Shown here piece by piece: positions 1 to 9,092 of a DNA stretch of 64,000 nucleotides (positions are counted from its first letter, which is position 1; each line of letters starts with the position of its first letter). The translations under genes and the position numbers were made by a program. The notes beneath the pieces are model-generated. The model ran no database searches. It saw only the letters and a program-made list of their open reading frames with translations, and was not told where the DNA came from. The DNA lies in assembly GCA_964396655.1 (NCBI GenBank), contig CAYNFP010000006.1, forward strand, positions 1 to 64,000, read 5' to 3'. The stretch is from CAYNFP01 sp964396655 (GTDB lineage Bacteria; Bacillota_I; Bacilli_A; RF39; UBA660).

Positions 1-45
1 ATTTATATGTGTCTTTTTTTATGCCCTAACCGGACACTTACTTTT

Positions 46-474
46 TCAATTTATATCTTCTATAACAAAATCATTTTTTTGAAGTAATTCTTTTAAGGCT
101 GACTCAGGATACATTGCATATATAAAATTTTCTATATTATGAAAATATGTAATTGTATTTTCATTCATAGTAATATCTTCATACATATCATTATCTTTTA
201 TATTATTATAAAATTCATTTGCGAAATTATTGTCATCAAAGACTATTTTAACTTCTGCATTAACACATTCATCATTTTCAAAATAAAATATATAATTATA
301 TTTTAACCCGTCAATTATTGTATAAGCATTAAAACTCTCTAAAGATGAATAATTATAATCATTACTATCAGGATAAATTATATCATTTTTATCTTGGATA
401 TCTTTTTTACCACAAGCAGTTAACAATAAAGATAAAAACAATACTAATAATATATTAATTATTTTCTGAATCAT
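46..474 (-). CDS. Small lipoprotein of unknown function
   Basis: This 142-residue protein begins with a lipoprotein signal: a hydrophobic run ending in the lipobox LLTAC, so Cys21 should be lipidated and the protein held on the outer face of the membrane. The mature part is acidic with no motif I recognise. The ATG has a good ribosome site (GAGG, about 6 bases upstream). It overlaps the end of the upstream membrane-protein gene by 20 bases, so the two are probably co-transcribed. The stop is TGA. It resembles in layout the lipoprotein at 45144, but I see no clear sequence relation. Confidence 0.75.
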   Translation of the reverse strand: MIQKIINILLVLFLSLLLTACGKKDIQDKNDIIYPDSNDYNYSSLESFNAYTIIDGLKYNYIFYFENDECVNAEVKIVFDDNNFANEFYNNIKDNDMYEDITMNENTITYFHNIENFIYAMYPESALKELLQKNDFVIEDIN

Positions 475-739
475 TATTTTCCTCGGTTGGTTTTATCCAA
501 AAAGGTTCAAACTTTTTTAAAGTATATGAATCTTTATCATAATTATAATATTTATATCCTAGTCCTTTGCAGACATATATATTACCATCTTTTTCTGCAA
601 TAACAGTATTATTTATACAAAATAAAGGTTCTTTATCATTCTTTGTTCTATAATAATCAATTAATACCATTGCCATCCAAGCAACTATCATAAATATTAT
701 AAAAAATTTTAAAAATTTATACTTGTATCCGTTTTGCAT
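455..739 (-). CDS. Small single-pass membrane protein, unknown
   Basis: The product is 94 residues with one predicted membrane segment near residues 9-27 and a charged C-terminal part holding two cysteines (FCIN and VCKG). The ATG follows a GGTGAT-type ribosome site. It precedes and overlaps the lipoprotein gene at 46-474, which suggests a two-gene operon acting at the cell surface. The function is not recognised. Confidence 0.65.
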   Translation of the reverse strand: MQNGYKYKFLKFFIIFMIVAWMAMVLIDYYRTKNDKEPLFCINNTVIAEKDGNIYVCKGLGYKYYNYDKDSYTLKKFEPFWIKPTEENNDSENN

Positions 740-840
740 TTATTATCACCTACTCTATATATAAATATACCATAAATTTTATTTTTTATAAATATTTGTT
801 TTTAAAATAAAAATAAGATAAAATAAAGTGGGTGATAAAA

Positions 841-2124
841 ATGATAAAAGTAATTAAAAATGGTACAGTTATTACAATGAATAAGAATAAATTAATTGAT
901 AAACTTGATATTGTTATAAAAGATGACACTATAATTGAAATTACAAAGAATTATTCTGGTAAATATGATGAAATTATAGATGCAACTAATATGGTAGTTA
1001 TGCCAGGATTAATAAATACTCATATGCATATGGGAATGAGTATATTTAGAAATACTAATGACGGATTAGATTTAATGAGCTGGTTATTTGATAAAATTCT
1101 TCCTATAGAAGATAAAATGACTGGGGAAGATATGTATTATACAACTCTTCTTACTTGCATTGAAATGATTAAAACAGGTACAACTTGTGGAGCAGATATG
1201 TATTTTAATTGGAAATATGTATTAAAAGCCTTAAAAGAGGCCAAAATAAGGTGTTTATTCTCAAGATGTATAAATGATCCAGATGGAGGATTAGAACCAA
1301 GAGTTAACGATTTTATGGCTTTAAAAAAGGAATTAGACGATAATAACAATGATTTAATATCTTTAGCAGTTACTCCTCACTCATTATATACATGTTCTCA
1401 AAATTGTTTAACAAAATGCAAAGAAATCGCAGATAAATATAATTTATCTATTCATATACATTTCTGTGAAAATAAAAATGAAGTAAATACAATAAAAGAA
1501 AAATTTAATATGGATCCAATAAAAGTATTAGAGAGTTTTGGATATCTAGAAAATAAATTAATATTAGCTCACTCAGTTCATTTAGAAGATGAAAACTTAC
1601 CTCTATTAAAAAGAGATAATATTTATTTAGCTCATAATATATTAAGTAATTTAAATTTAGGTTGTGGAGTTTTACCATACAAAAAATATAAAGATGCTGG
1701 TTTAAATATATGCTTAGGTACTGATGGTCAAGGAAGCGGATTAAGTGTTGATATGTTTAATACTATGCAGTTAACATCTTTAATAACAAAAGGAATGTAT
1801 GAAGATCCTTTGTATACTAATTCATATGAAATATTAGAAAGCGCTACAATAAAAGGTGCTAAAGCATTAGGCTTAGATAACAAAATTGGAAGTATTGAAA
1901 TTAATAAAAAAGCAGATATTATAATATTAGATATAAATAATATAGAAATATTTCCTACAAATAATTTAATAAGTCAAATAGTACATAATATAAAACCAAA
2001 TAATATCATTCATTCAATAATTAATGGTAATATAGTTATGAAAAACAGAAAATTATTAATAGACATAGATGAAAAAGATTTAATTATTAAAATAACTGAA
2101 ATTAAAAAAAGATTGAATATATAA
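841..2124 (+). CDS. mtaD: Amidohydrolase, MTA/SAH deaminase-like
   Basis: This is a 427-residue metal-dependent deaminase of the amidohydrolase superfamily. Visible metal and catalytic motifs are NTHMHMG near the N-terminus, a HIHFCEN segment in the middle and LGTDGQGSG near residue 300. The segment from LMSWL to GADMYF follows the pattern of 5'-methylthioadenosine/S-adenosylhomocysteine deaminases, which deaminate these nucleosides in purine and methionine salvage. Guanine deaminase or another nucleoside deaminase is the main alternative. I chose the ATG at 841 rather than the in-frame GTG at 832, because GGGTGAT just upstream serves as ribosome site. It is one of few plus-strand genes and diverges from the membrane-protein pair. 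Confidence 0.85.
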   Translation: MIKVIKNGTVITMNKNKLIDKLDIVIKDDTIIEITKNYSGKYDEIIDATNMVVMPGLINTHMHMGMSIFRNTNDGLDLMSWLFDKILPIEDKMTGEDMYYTTLLTCIEMIKTGTTCGADMYFNWKYVLKALKEAKIRCLFSRCINDPDGGLEPRVNDFMALKKELDDNNNDLISLAVTPHSLYTCSQNCLTKCKEIADKYNLSIHIHFCENKNEVNTIKEKFNMDPIKVLESFGYLENKLILAHSVHLEDENLPLLKRDNIYLAHNILSNLNLGCGVLPYKKYKDAGLNICLGTDGQGSGLSVDMFNTMQLTSLITKGMYEDPLYTNSYEILESATIKGAKALGLDNKIGSIEINKKADIIILDINNIEIFPTNNLISQIVHNIKPNNIIHSIINGNIVMKNRKLLIDIDEKDLIIKITEIKKRLNI

Positions 2125-2125
2125 A

Positions 2126-2150
2126 AAAATAGTACTAAATGTACTATTTT
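2126..2150. terminator. Bidirectional terminator
   Basis: A perfect 10-bp stem (AAAATAGTAC with GTACTATTTT, loop TAAAT) lies directly after the stop of the amidohydrolase gene and includes the stop of the convergent gene at 2144. Thymine-rich flanks on both strands fit a shared terminator. Confidence 0.75.
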
Positions 2151-2620
2151 ATTTCTAATTTTTTTACATAGCCTTCTCTTTCATGCTCTAATTCATAAAT
2201 ATCAGTTAAACTTAAACCTTCACCATTTCTTTCGGCCAAGAGACTTTGCCAAAAATCTAATTCATGTTTATAAGATAATGGAAGCTCAAAATTAGTTAAT
2301 TTTATAAGCATTTCCAACACACATACATATAAGCATAAAACTCCAGCAACTATCGCAGAATTTGTATCAAGTATTGATGCACAAACTACAGAATATAAAC
2401 CAATCAATGTACTTTCTGATAAATCTTTTTTAAAAGCGCATTTACTTTTTTCTAAAGCAATATAATTTTTAGAAATCTTTTCTAAAATAAATTCTATAAA
2501 CTTTGATTCATTAAATATAATATCTTTTTTATCTTCAATAACTTTATCATAGATAGAAATTACTTTTCTTAATTGTTCTTGTGTTAATTCTTTCGAAGAT
2601 TCATCTGATTTTTTAACCAT
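2144..2620 (-). CDS. Hypothetical protein
   Basis: The product is a 158-residue mostly helical protein with a hydrophobic central stretch (about residues 70-110, rich in A, V, L, C) that may be a membrane or buried helix. Charged ends flank it. It has a strong GGAGG ribosome site 9 bases before the ATG. It converges on the amidohydrolase gene. I recognise no family. Confidence 0.6.
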   Translation of the reverse strand: MVKKSDESSKELTQEQLRKVISIYDKVIEDKKDIIFNESKFIEFILEKISKNYIALEKSKCAFKKDLSESTLIGLYSVVCASILDTNSAIVAGVLCLYVCVLEMLIKLTNFELPLSYKHELDFWQSLLAERNGEGLSLTDIYELEHEREGYVKKLEIK

Positions 2621-2701
2621 TTTCCAATTCCTCCTAAATTTTTATTTTTTCCTTAAATATATATTTTATCATAACCAAAATATCTGTCAATATATTATTG
2701 A

Positions 2702-4285
2702 TTATTTCTTTAATACTCTAAGTGATAATTCTGGAATGTCTATTAATTTTTGATTTACTAAAAGTAATCCTAAAGTTATCTTTAATCCAACAAGTATATC
2801 ATAAGGAGATGTAACTAAATTTGTTCCAGAAGATTCTAATCTTTTCTTAAAATATTTTTCAACATCTGATTGAGCTTCTTTTCCGGATAAAGTAGCGTCT
2901 TTTAACGAAGTAAATCTAATACCTCTTTCTGATAATTGTTCTATATATTTTATTAATCTTTCTATAAATTCATCATAATTCAAACTATTTGTCCAAGCAC
3001 TTTCCGCAAAAGCCTGAAGTCTAGGAAATAATAATTCTTCTAATTTTTGTGTGTCACTTACTACTTCTGTCCATAAATGACATGATGTACCTAATAAATT
3101 TTTACCTTTTAAAAATTTGTTATTAATTTTTGGGATATAACCATAAGTAGCTTTAATAGGAACTAATGAATATGGATAATCAAAGTATGTAGCAAATGTA
3201 GAAGAACTAATATAATTTCTTCCATCTCTAAAAGTTCTTATATTTGATTTATCTAGAGGATAATCAAACCATGTTTGGATTGTAAAAAATGAATCTAAAT
3301 TAGGACATTTTGTTGCGTCATTCCAAACTATAGGTTTTTTACCATTATTAATTAAATACTGCCCTACATTATTTAAAAAATACCCCATTAAATAATTTGT
3401 ATCAGTTAAGCTTTCTTCTTTCATTAAGGTTTGACATTCAGGGCATTTTTCCCATGATTTATGATATGCTTCATCTCCACCTATATGAAAGTATTGTCCT
3501 GGAAATAGTTCCATTAATTCATCTAATAATCTATAAATAAATGCATATGTTTCTTTTTGCCCAATACATAGAGCTTTATCATTTGGAACATAACCCGACT
3601 CTACTTTTGCTTCCCTTTTATCGCAACTTAAAAATGAATAAGCCGAAATTAATGCCCCAGTATGTCCTGGAATATCTATTTCTGGAATTATTTCAATGTT
3701 ACGAACTTGAGCGTATTTAACTATTTCTTTTATTTCTTCTTGAGTATAAAATCCTCCAGTTGAAGCTCCTATATCATTTAATCTAGGAAACACTTTACTT
3801 TCTATTCTCCAACCTTGGTTATCTGATAAATGCCAATGAAAAACATTTAATTTTAATAAAGATGCTTCATCAATTATTTTCTTTATTTCATCAACTGAAA
3901 AAAAGTTTCTAGCACAATCTATCATAAATTCTCTATGAAAATATCTTGGATAATCATGCAAAAACATATGTCTTAAATCTTTGCTTTCAGAATTCAAGTG
4001 ATAAAGTGAAGTTAATGCATGTTCAGCACCTTTAGTAGAAGCAGTAAACACATCAATTCTATCTCCTTCAACTCTTAAAAAGTATTCTTCTGGCATTAAT
4101 CTTGCACTTCTTTTAATTTCAATGGTTGTTTTATTTTCTCCATGTCCTATATTATGAAATCTTTGAGAAAACAAATCTATATTACCTTGTGGTAATAAAC
4201 CGTTACTTATAATATTTGCTTGCCCAAATTCCATTGTTTCTGGATAATATTTTACTTCTCCATTAATTTTTGGTATTAAATTCAT
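2702..4285 (-). CDS. Beta-N-acetylhexosaminidase, GH20 family
   Basis: The 527-residue protein has the two GH20 hallmarks: FHWHLSDNQGWR in the first half of the barrel and FHIGGDEA, which holds the Asp-Glu catalytic pair used in substrate-assisted hydrolysis of terminal GlcNAc or GalNAc. It begins with a GH20b-type N-terminal domain. No signal peptide is visible, so it probably acts in the cytoplasm on imported amino sugars, for instance from mucin or chitin. I placed the start at 4285 (MNLIPKING), with GAGGG about 10 bases upstream; an upstream in-frame extension is hydrophobic and unlikely to be coding. Confidence 0.9.
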   Translation of the reverse strand: MNLIPKINGEVKYYPETMEFGQANIISNGLLPQGNIDLFSQRFHNIGHGENKTTIEIKRSARLMPEEYFLRVEGDRIDVFTASTKGAEHALTSLYHLNSESKDLRHMFLHDYPRYFHREFMIDCARNFFSVDEIKKIIDEASLLKLNVFHWHLSDNQGWRIESKVFPRLNDIGASTGGFYTQEEIKEIVKYAQVRNIEIIPEIDIPGHTGALISAYSFLSCDKREAKVESGYVPNDKALCIGQKETYAFIYRLLDELMELFPGQYFHIGGDEAYHKSWEKCPECQTLMKEESLTDTNYLMGYFLNNVGQYLINNGKKPIVWNDATKCPNLDSFFTIQTWFDYPLDKSNIRTFRDGRNYISSSTFATYFDYPYSLVPIKATYGYIPKINNKFLKGKNLLGTSCHLWTEVVSDTQKLEELLFPRLQAFAESAWTNSLNYDEFIERLIKYIEQLSERGIRFTSLKDATLSGKEAQSDVEKYFKKRLESSGTNLVTSPYDILVGLKITLGLLLVNQKLIDIPELSLRVLKK

Positions 4286-4389
4286 CTTAATTCCCTCTTC
4301 TTTAATGCTATGTATTATACCATAAATCAAATAAAAAGTAAAATTCGGGTTCATAAAAACATAAAAAATCAATTATTTATTTGAATGTA

Positions 4390-5646
4390 TTATTTTTTAT
4401 AATAAAGTATATAATCTTCAATTTGTATAAAAGTTGAATTGTAATCAAACATCATTGCATATATATGATAAGTTCCCGTTTCTGTTAAATATTCATTATA
4501 TTCATTTAACTCTTTTATATATACTGAATAATAACATTTATGTTGTGATTTACAAACAAGTGATGTTGGAATTAATGTTCCTAAATTAGTGTTTATTTGA
4601 TCTTGAGTTAGCCAATTATTATTGTTATTTATATCATTAGTAAAAGTTTTGGTTTCTTCAAAATCAGTGAACTTAATATAATGTGTAATATGATTTATTA
4701 AATAACTTGTATCCCATTTTATTTTTAAATATTTTCCTTGAGATGGTAAATTTGTACCAATTATCTTTTCATAGGAATATACTTCATTATAATTTCTTTC
4801 AAAATCAAATGTAATTGAAAACGAACCAAATAAAATTAAAAAAATTACAATTGTAAAACCTCCAATTATATTTTTAATACATTTTATTCCTTTTTTATTA
4901 TAAATAAACCCTAAAATAATTGACATAATTGGTATTGGTAAAGGCAAAAGCATTCCCCACATATAACTTGTGAACATTAAATTGGTAGTACCATATTTAT
5001 TCATTAATAAACTAACAATTCCCAGCCCTATCCAAATTGATAAAATTGATAAAATAAATAACACTAATAAAAATGATTTTATTTTTTTATATTTAGGAGT
5101 TTCGGGATTAATAAACTCATTTATATTTTTTAAATATTTTATATTTAAACCTTTATTATTAGAAATATTTTTAATAAATTCAATTAATTCACTAGAACAA
5201 TTTTCTTTAATAACAATTATTTCTTTTTTATTATTAAGAAATATATAAAAATTATTTTCTGTTTCTTTTATTTTTTTTATATTATTATATTTTATTTTAA
5301 TACTTTCATTATTATTTTCTTTTTTCAAATATTCCTTAAAGAAACTCAAAATATAAAAATCAATATCATTTGAATATCTCTTTATATATTTTTTATAATT
5401 AACTTTTCTAAAAATTAAATCAAAAATCTTTAATATTAAAGCAGCACATAATATTAAAAATATAGCTATTTCAAAATATTCTGGAACTGATGCCGGATCT
5501 GGTGGAAAAAATTCAGAAAAACAAAATGCAAAAATTACTATAGATATAATAATCATCTTTTTTAAATAAAGTAAGGAAAATAATTTTAACTTTTTTTTAT
5601 ATTCCTCATAAGTTATTATTGTTTTAGTTTTAAATTCCTTTTTCAT
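4390..5646 (-). CDS. Multi-pass membrane protein, unknown
   Basis: The product is 418 residues. Two membrane helices near residues 30-48 and 58-80 are followed by a lysine-rich cytoplasmic part of about 100 residues, three more helices near 188-215, 226-250 and 256-280, and a C-terminal domain of about 140 residues, probably extracellular. The ATG follows a TGGAGA ribosome site. No family is recognised. It lies at the low-coordinate edge of the accessory stretch, next to the terminator copy at 5809. Confidence 0.65.
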   Translation of the reverse strand: MKKEFKTKTIITYEEYKKKLKLFSLLYLKKMIIISIVIFAFCFSEFFPPDPASVPEYFEIAIFLILCAALILKIFDLIFRKVNYKKYIKRYSNDIDFYILSFFKEYLKKENNNESIKIKYNNIKKIKETENNFYIFLNNKKEIIVIKENCSSELIEFIKNISNNKGLNIKYLKNINEFINPETPKYKKIKSFLLVLFILSILSIWIGLGIVSLLMNKYGTTNLMFTSYMWGMLLPLPIPIMSIILGFIYNKKGIKCIKNIIGGFTIVIFLILFGSFSITFDFERNYNEVYSYEKIIGTNLPSQGKYLKIKWDTSYLINHITHYIKFTDFEETKTFTNDINNNNNWLTQDQINTNLGTLIPTSLVCKSQHKCYYSVYIKELNEYNEYLTETGTYHIYAMMFDYNSTFIQIEDYILYYKK

Positions 5647-5808
5647 TATAGTTCTCCATTTTTAACCGCTTTATGAAATACAAGTTTTTTTATATAATTA
5701 TATTTATATTGTATCATGAAACTAATTAAAGTTAAATTATTTGCTTAATTATTTGTTTAATCAATTAAAATAAAGATACTTTTTATCTGTGATTATCTCA
5801 CAAAAAAG

Positions 5809-5830
5809 CAATTCTTTTTACAGAATTGCT
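5809..5830 (-). terminator. Terminator of the KilA-N gene, duplicate copy B
   Basis: The 22 bases form a stem (AGCAATTCT paired with AGAATTGCT) followed on the minus strand by a run of six T. The same 22 bases recur at 6998-7019 in the same orientation, where they terminate the tRNA-Leu gene. The identity suggests that one copy arose by duplication when the intervening gene pair arrived. Confidence 0.8.
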
Positions 5831-5850
5831 TTATCCCAAATATCTTACAA

Positions 5851-6678
5851 TTATATTATTTTTTTAACTTCATCTGCATAATTTAAAACGTTTAACTGAT
5901 AATTAGCAATGTTTAAAAGAATTTCAAATCTATCTTCTTTTGATTTACCACTCTTTATTAATTCTGCATTGTGAGACTCTAAATTAGATAACACAGTTAA
6001 TTCATTAATATTAGCATAATCACGCATATTTGAGTTTTTTGCTAAAATCGGATTTAAAATTTTCCATTCTTTGGCAGTTGATTTAAATAAAATAACATTT
6101 AAAATATCTGCTTCCTCTGCATACTTTAACCAAGTTCTATCTTTATAATAATCTAATTTTGGTAAAATATAATTTTTTATTGCATCGGTATGAATCAAAT
6201 AATTATTTTTTGTTAATATTCTTTTAATATTCCACTCTTTGTTATTATTTTCTAATGTTTTAAGTCTTTCAAACTCTTTTATTAAATATAATTTAAAAAT
6301 CGGACTAATAGAAGAAGCAAACTCAAATGCTATATCTTTATGAGCATAAGTCCCACCATATTTCCCTAATTTAGTATATATTCCAATAGCGCCTGTTTTT
6401 TCACACCATTCAGATACGCTAGGTGTAAATGTTAATAATCCAACTTGTTTTCTAAAGTGTTCAGATTCGAACACTTTAAAATTAGAGTTATAAATTTGTT
6501 CCCAAGCAGTTAAAAAATCCAGTGTGCTCCTAGTTCTCAACCAGTTTCTTATAACATCAGCAGCTCTTGATTTGTCACTTTTTGCCTTCGCTATATCGGA
6601 TATACAAATATATTCAGTATCAGTAACCAATGATATTGTGATAGGTATATTTTGTACAATAATTGTATTATTTTTCAC
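5851..6678 (-). CDS. KilA-N domain protein
   Basis: This protein of about 275 residues begins with a KilA-N/RhuM-like DNA-binding region (segments around YICISDIAKAK, VIRNWLRTR and TAWEQIYN, then SVSEWCEKTGAIGIYTKLGKYGGTYAHKDIA in pieces). Such proteins occur in phages and in small chromosomal cassettes. The in-frame ATG at 6687 overlaps the AAGGAG ribosome site, so I prefer the GTG at 6678, which is spaced 9 bases from it. The gene overlaps the XRE gene by about 11 bases, so the two are translationally coupled. A toxin-like role beside an XRE repressor is possible but not shown. Confidence 0.75.
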   Translation of the reverse strand: MKNNTIIVQNIPITISLVTDTEYICISDIAKAKSDKSRAADVIRNWLRTRSTLDFLTAWEQIYNSNFKVFESEHFRKQVGLLTFTPSVSEWCEKTGAIGIYTKLGKYGGTYAHKDIAFEFASSISPIFKLYLIKEFERLKTLENNNKEWNIKRILTKNNYLIHTDAIKNYILPKLDYYKDRTWLKYAEEADILNVILFKSTAKEWKILNPILAKNSNMRDYANINELTVLSNLESHNAELIKSGKSKEDRFEILLNIANYQLNVLNYADEVKKII

Positions 6679-6925
6679 TATATTCATCTCCTTTTATTTT
6701 TGTAATTGCTAAAGTGTAACCAAAAGGTTCTAATATTTTTATTAATGTATTTATTTGCGGGTGTTTCTTTCTGTTTTCTATTACCGCTATCATTTCTCTT
6801 ATAACACCACATTCATTTGCCATTTGGCTTTGAGTCAAACCTAATTCACTTCGTAATTTTATAAAATCACAAATCAAATTATATTCTAAATAAATTTGCC
6901 TTTTTTCATCAATTATATATTCCAT
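6668..6925 (-). CDS. XRE/HipB-like helix-turn-helix repressor
   Basis: The 85-residue protein has a classic helix-turn-helix (LRSELGLTQSQMANECG, then REMIAVIENRKKHP) and ends with a segment, LIKILEPFGYTLAI, typical of HipB-like antitoxin regulators. The ATG at 6925 has GGTGAT upstream; the ORF could open at a GTG at 6934. An inverted repeat flanks its own -10 box, which suggests autoregulation. It is the first gene of a coupled pair with the KilA-N gene. Confidence 0.85.
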   Translation of the reverse strand: MEYIIDEKRQIYLEYNLICDFIKLRSELGLTQSQMANECGVIREMIAVIENRKKHPQINTLIKILEPFGYTLAITKIKGDEYSEK

Positions 6926-6931
6926 TTTTAT

Positions 6932-6972
6932 CACCTAATATAATTATAATATAAACAGTTAGGTGTAGTCAA
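6932..6972 (-). promoter_or_regulatory. Promoter and candidate operator of the XRE/KilA-N pair
   Basis: On the minus strand TTGACT (6967-6972), an 18-base spacer and TATAAT (6943-6948) form a good promoter. Two 7-base half sites in opposite orientation (CACCTAA at 6932-6938 and TTAGGTG at 6959-6965 on the plus strand) bracket the -10 box. The arrangement suits a dimeric HTH repressor that blocks its own promoter. One half site also overlaps the ribosome site. Confidence 0.6.
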
Positions 6973-6997
6973 TAAGATACTAAATATTATAAAAAAA

Positions 6998-7019
6998 CAA
7001 TTCTTTTTACAGAATTGCT
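6998..7019 (-). terminator. Terminator of tRNA-Leu, duplicate copy A
   Basis: The same 22-base stem-loop as at 5809-5830, followed on the minus strand by seven T. It lies about 40 bases after the CCA end of tRNA-Leu and is probably the original copy, because it terminates a core tRNA gene. Confidence 0.8.
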
Positions 7020-7058
7020 ATATTTAAATGTTCTATTATTTAGAACAAATTTTTCATT

Positions 7059-7143
7059 TGGTGCAGGTGAAGGGACTTGAACCCACATGAGTTACCTCGC
7101 TAGATCCTAAGTCTAGTGCGTCTGCCAGTTTCGCCACACCTGC
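7059..7143 (-). tRNA. tRNA-Leu (UAG)
   Basis: An 85-nt tRNA with acceptor stem GCAGGTG, a long variable arm typical of leucine tRNA, anticodon loop CTTAGGA (anticodon TAG) closed by CTAGA/TCTAG, the T-arm GGTTCAAGTCC and an encoded 3' CCA. Confidence 0.95.
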
Positions 7144-7213
7144 AATAATTAAGTGCATAATAGATTATACACAATACTTACCATTTTTGCAACTATTTTT
7201 GAAAAATTATATC

Positions 7214-7840
7214 TTAATTACTTTGTATTTCTTTTATTTTATTCACAATTATATCCACTGATGTATTAATAAAATCTTCTATAAGAACTAAATCTAATAC
7301 ATAAGTTGGCTTCGATTTTGAATTAACAATAATACTCCCCATTTTATCTACTAATAATTTAATTTTTGAAATTGGAAAGTTTTCAATATAAGTCTTATCT
7401 AATTTTATATCTTCATAAAATAAATCTAAATCTAATGAATATTTATCAATTAATTCAACATTCAAATTACTATAATCATTATAAATGATTTTAGAAATAT
7501 ATTTTGATGTTGCGGGAATAATAGTTCCATCTTTAAGTTTCAAAGAATTATCACAGAATATTTTTAAAGAATAATCTTCAAACCATAATTTATCAGTATA
7601 AAGATGTATAAAATAACCTAATTCAAATGGATTTTTCATATATTTTTTATATTTTGATAAGAAATAATCAATATTTGGAATATCTTCTTTTATGCTAATA
7701 AAATGTGTTTCTTTTTTATCTTTATCAATCAATTTTCCTATATCAGGAGCAATAGAACCCAATAATAAATTTTTATCATTAATATTAAGTCTCTTACCTA
7801 CTTCATTTGCTACACATAAATGTATAATTGCGCTTGCCAT
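7214..7840 (-). CDS. Zinc-dependent phospholipase C-like hydrolase
   Basis: The 208-residue protein has the spacing of the bacterial zinc-dependent phospholipase C-like family: SAIIHLCVANEVG at the N-terminus, LLLGSIAPDIGK near residue 28, THF near residue 46 and FELGYFIHLYTDK near residue 72, whose His and Asp residues would bind metal. No signal peptide is present, so it is intracellular and its substrate is unknown. It follows uppP by 19 bases and is probably in the same transcript. Confidence 0.7.
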   Translation of the reverse strand: MASAIIHLCVANEVGKRLNINDKNLLLGSIAPDIGKLIDKDKKETHFISIKEDIPNIDYFLSKYKKYMKNPFELGYFIHLYTDKLWFEDYSLKIFCDNSLKLKDGTIIPATSKYISKIIYNDYSNLNVELIDKYSLDLDLFYEDIKLDKTYIENFPISKIKLLVDKMGSIIVNSKSKPTYVLDLVLIEDFINTSVDIIVNKIKEIQSN

Positions 7841-7859
7841 TTTTTACCTCAATTTACTT

Positions 7860-8675
7860 CTATAATAGTTTTAATCCAAAATATATTAATATTATTATTC
7901 CTAATATAATTCTATAATATCCAAATGCTTTAAAGTTAGATTTTTTAATATAATTGAGTAAAAATCTAATTGCAAAAATAGAAACTAAAAATGCTGTTAA
8001 AGTACCTACTATAAGAATTAATAACTCTTGATTTGTAAAATCAAATCCATATTTTAATAATCTATATCCGCTTGCTCCTACCATTGCAGGTATCGCTAAA
8101 AAGAATGAAAATTCTGATGCAACTACTCTAGAAGTACCCATAGCCATTGAACCAATTATAGTTGAACCAGATCTAGAAGTTCCAGGTATTAAAGCTAACA
8201 TTTGAAATAAACCTATTTTAAATGATTTCTTATAACTTATATTATCAATTTCTGTTACCTTTGGTTCTCTTTGTTTATTTTCCATAACAATAAATATAAT
8301 ACCATAAAGAATAAGCGCTAAAGCAACTACAATAGAATTATATAAAACCGTATCTATATAATCATCAAACAAGAATCCTACAACTCCAACAGGTATTGAA
8401 GCAACTAATATTTTTAACCATAATATAATAGTTTTTTTTCTTTCTACTTTATCTCTTTTTATAGGATTTAATTTATTAAAAAATAATAATATAACTGCTA
8501 AAATAGATCCAAATTGAATAACCACTAAAAAAATGTCCATAAATTCTTTTGTTACATCTAATTTTAATAAGTCATTTAATATAATAAGATGTCCTGTACT
8601 GCTAATTGGTAACCATTCTGTAATACCTTGAATAATCCCAAAAACAATTGCTTTAATTATATTTATAAATTCCAT
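7860..8675 (-). CDS. uppP: Undecaprenyl-diphosphatase UppP (BacA)
   Basis: The 271-residue integral membrane enzyme dephosphorylates undecaprenyl pyrophosphate so that the lipid carrier can be reused in peptidoglycan synthesis; the family also gives bacitracin resistance. The two signature regions are clear: GITEWLPISSTGHLI near the N-terminus and PGTSRSGST near residue 163. Length and helix pattern match the family. A GGAGG ribosome site lies 6 bases before the ATG. Confidence 0.97.
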   Translation of the reverse strand: MEFINIIKAIVFGIIQGITEWLPISSTGHLIILNDLLKLDVTKEFMDIFLVVIQFGSILAVILLFFNKLNPIKRDKVERKKTIILWLKILVASIPVGVVGFLFDDYIDTVLYNSIVVALALILYGIIFIVMENKQREPKVTEIDNISYKKSFKIGLFQMLALIPGTSRSGSTIIGSMAMGTSRVVASEFSFFLAIPAMVGASGYRLLKYGFDFTNQELLILIVGTLTAFLVSIFAIRFLLNYIKKSNFKAFGYYRIILGIIILIYFGLKLL

Positions 8676-8734
8676 ATATCCTCCATATAATACTATTTAA
8701 TTTTAATATTTTTATAATTAAATGTAAATAAAAA

Positions 8735-8768
8735 AGATAATTATATTTTTATGTTCATATAATTATCT
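8735..8768 (-). terminator. Intrinsic terminator
   Basis: A perfect 12-bp stem (AGATAATTATAT with ATATAATTATCT) lies directly after the stop of the gene at 8770-9027 and is followed on the minus strand by a T-rich run. Confidence 0.75.
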
Positions 8769-8769
8769 T

Positions 8770-9027
8770 CTATCTCCCCCTACTTAATTTTGGGGTTTTT
8801 GAAACGGAGTCAGAATCATCCCAAGGATAGTGCGGTAATTCAGTTATTTTACTAATAGTAGGTGAATTCACAAAAACTATTCCATCGTCAATATGGCTTA
8901 CCACAGGGTAACCTTTTGATTCAATATCATAAGCTTGTTGCTGAAGTCTCATACAAGCTCTATGATTTTCTTCTGCAATTGGGTCATATTTTTCAAAAAA
9001 TTGATATAGTGCAAATCTAATATTCAT
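8770..9027 (-). CDS. Hypothetical small protein
   Basis: The 85-residue soluble protein starts MNIRFALYQFF and ends in a basic, serine-rich tail. The ATG at 9027 has an AGGAGG ribosome site 6 bases upstream, which supports it over the longer reading frame beginning at 9081. No family is recognised. It is a single gene between a dUTPase-like gene and a terminator. Confidence 0.6.
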   Translation of the reverse strand: MNIRFALYQFFEKYDPIAEENHRACMRLQQQAYDIESKGYPVVSHIDDGIVFVNSPTISKITELPHYPWDDSDSVSKTPKLSRGR

Positions 9028-9092
9028 AATAAACCTCCTAATGGTATATATTGTATCAAAATATAAAATAATATTCAACAAAAGTATAAACT

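Noticed and set aside
1..45. Terminator hairpin after the first lipoprotein gene
   Set aside because: GTGTC/GACAC is only 5 bp with a loop of about 20 bases; too weak to list as a feature.
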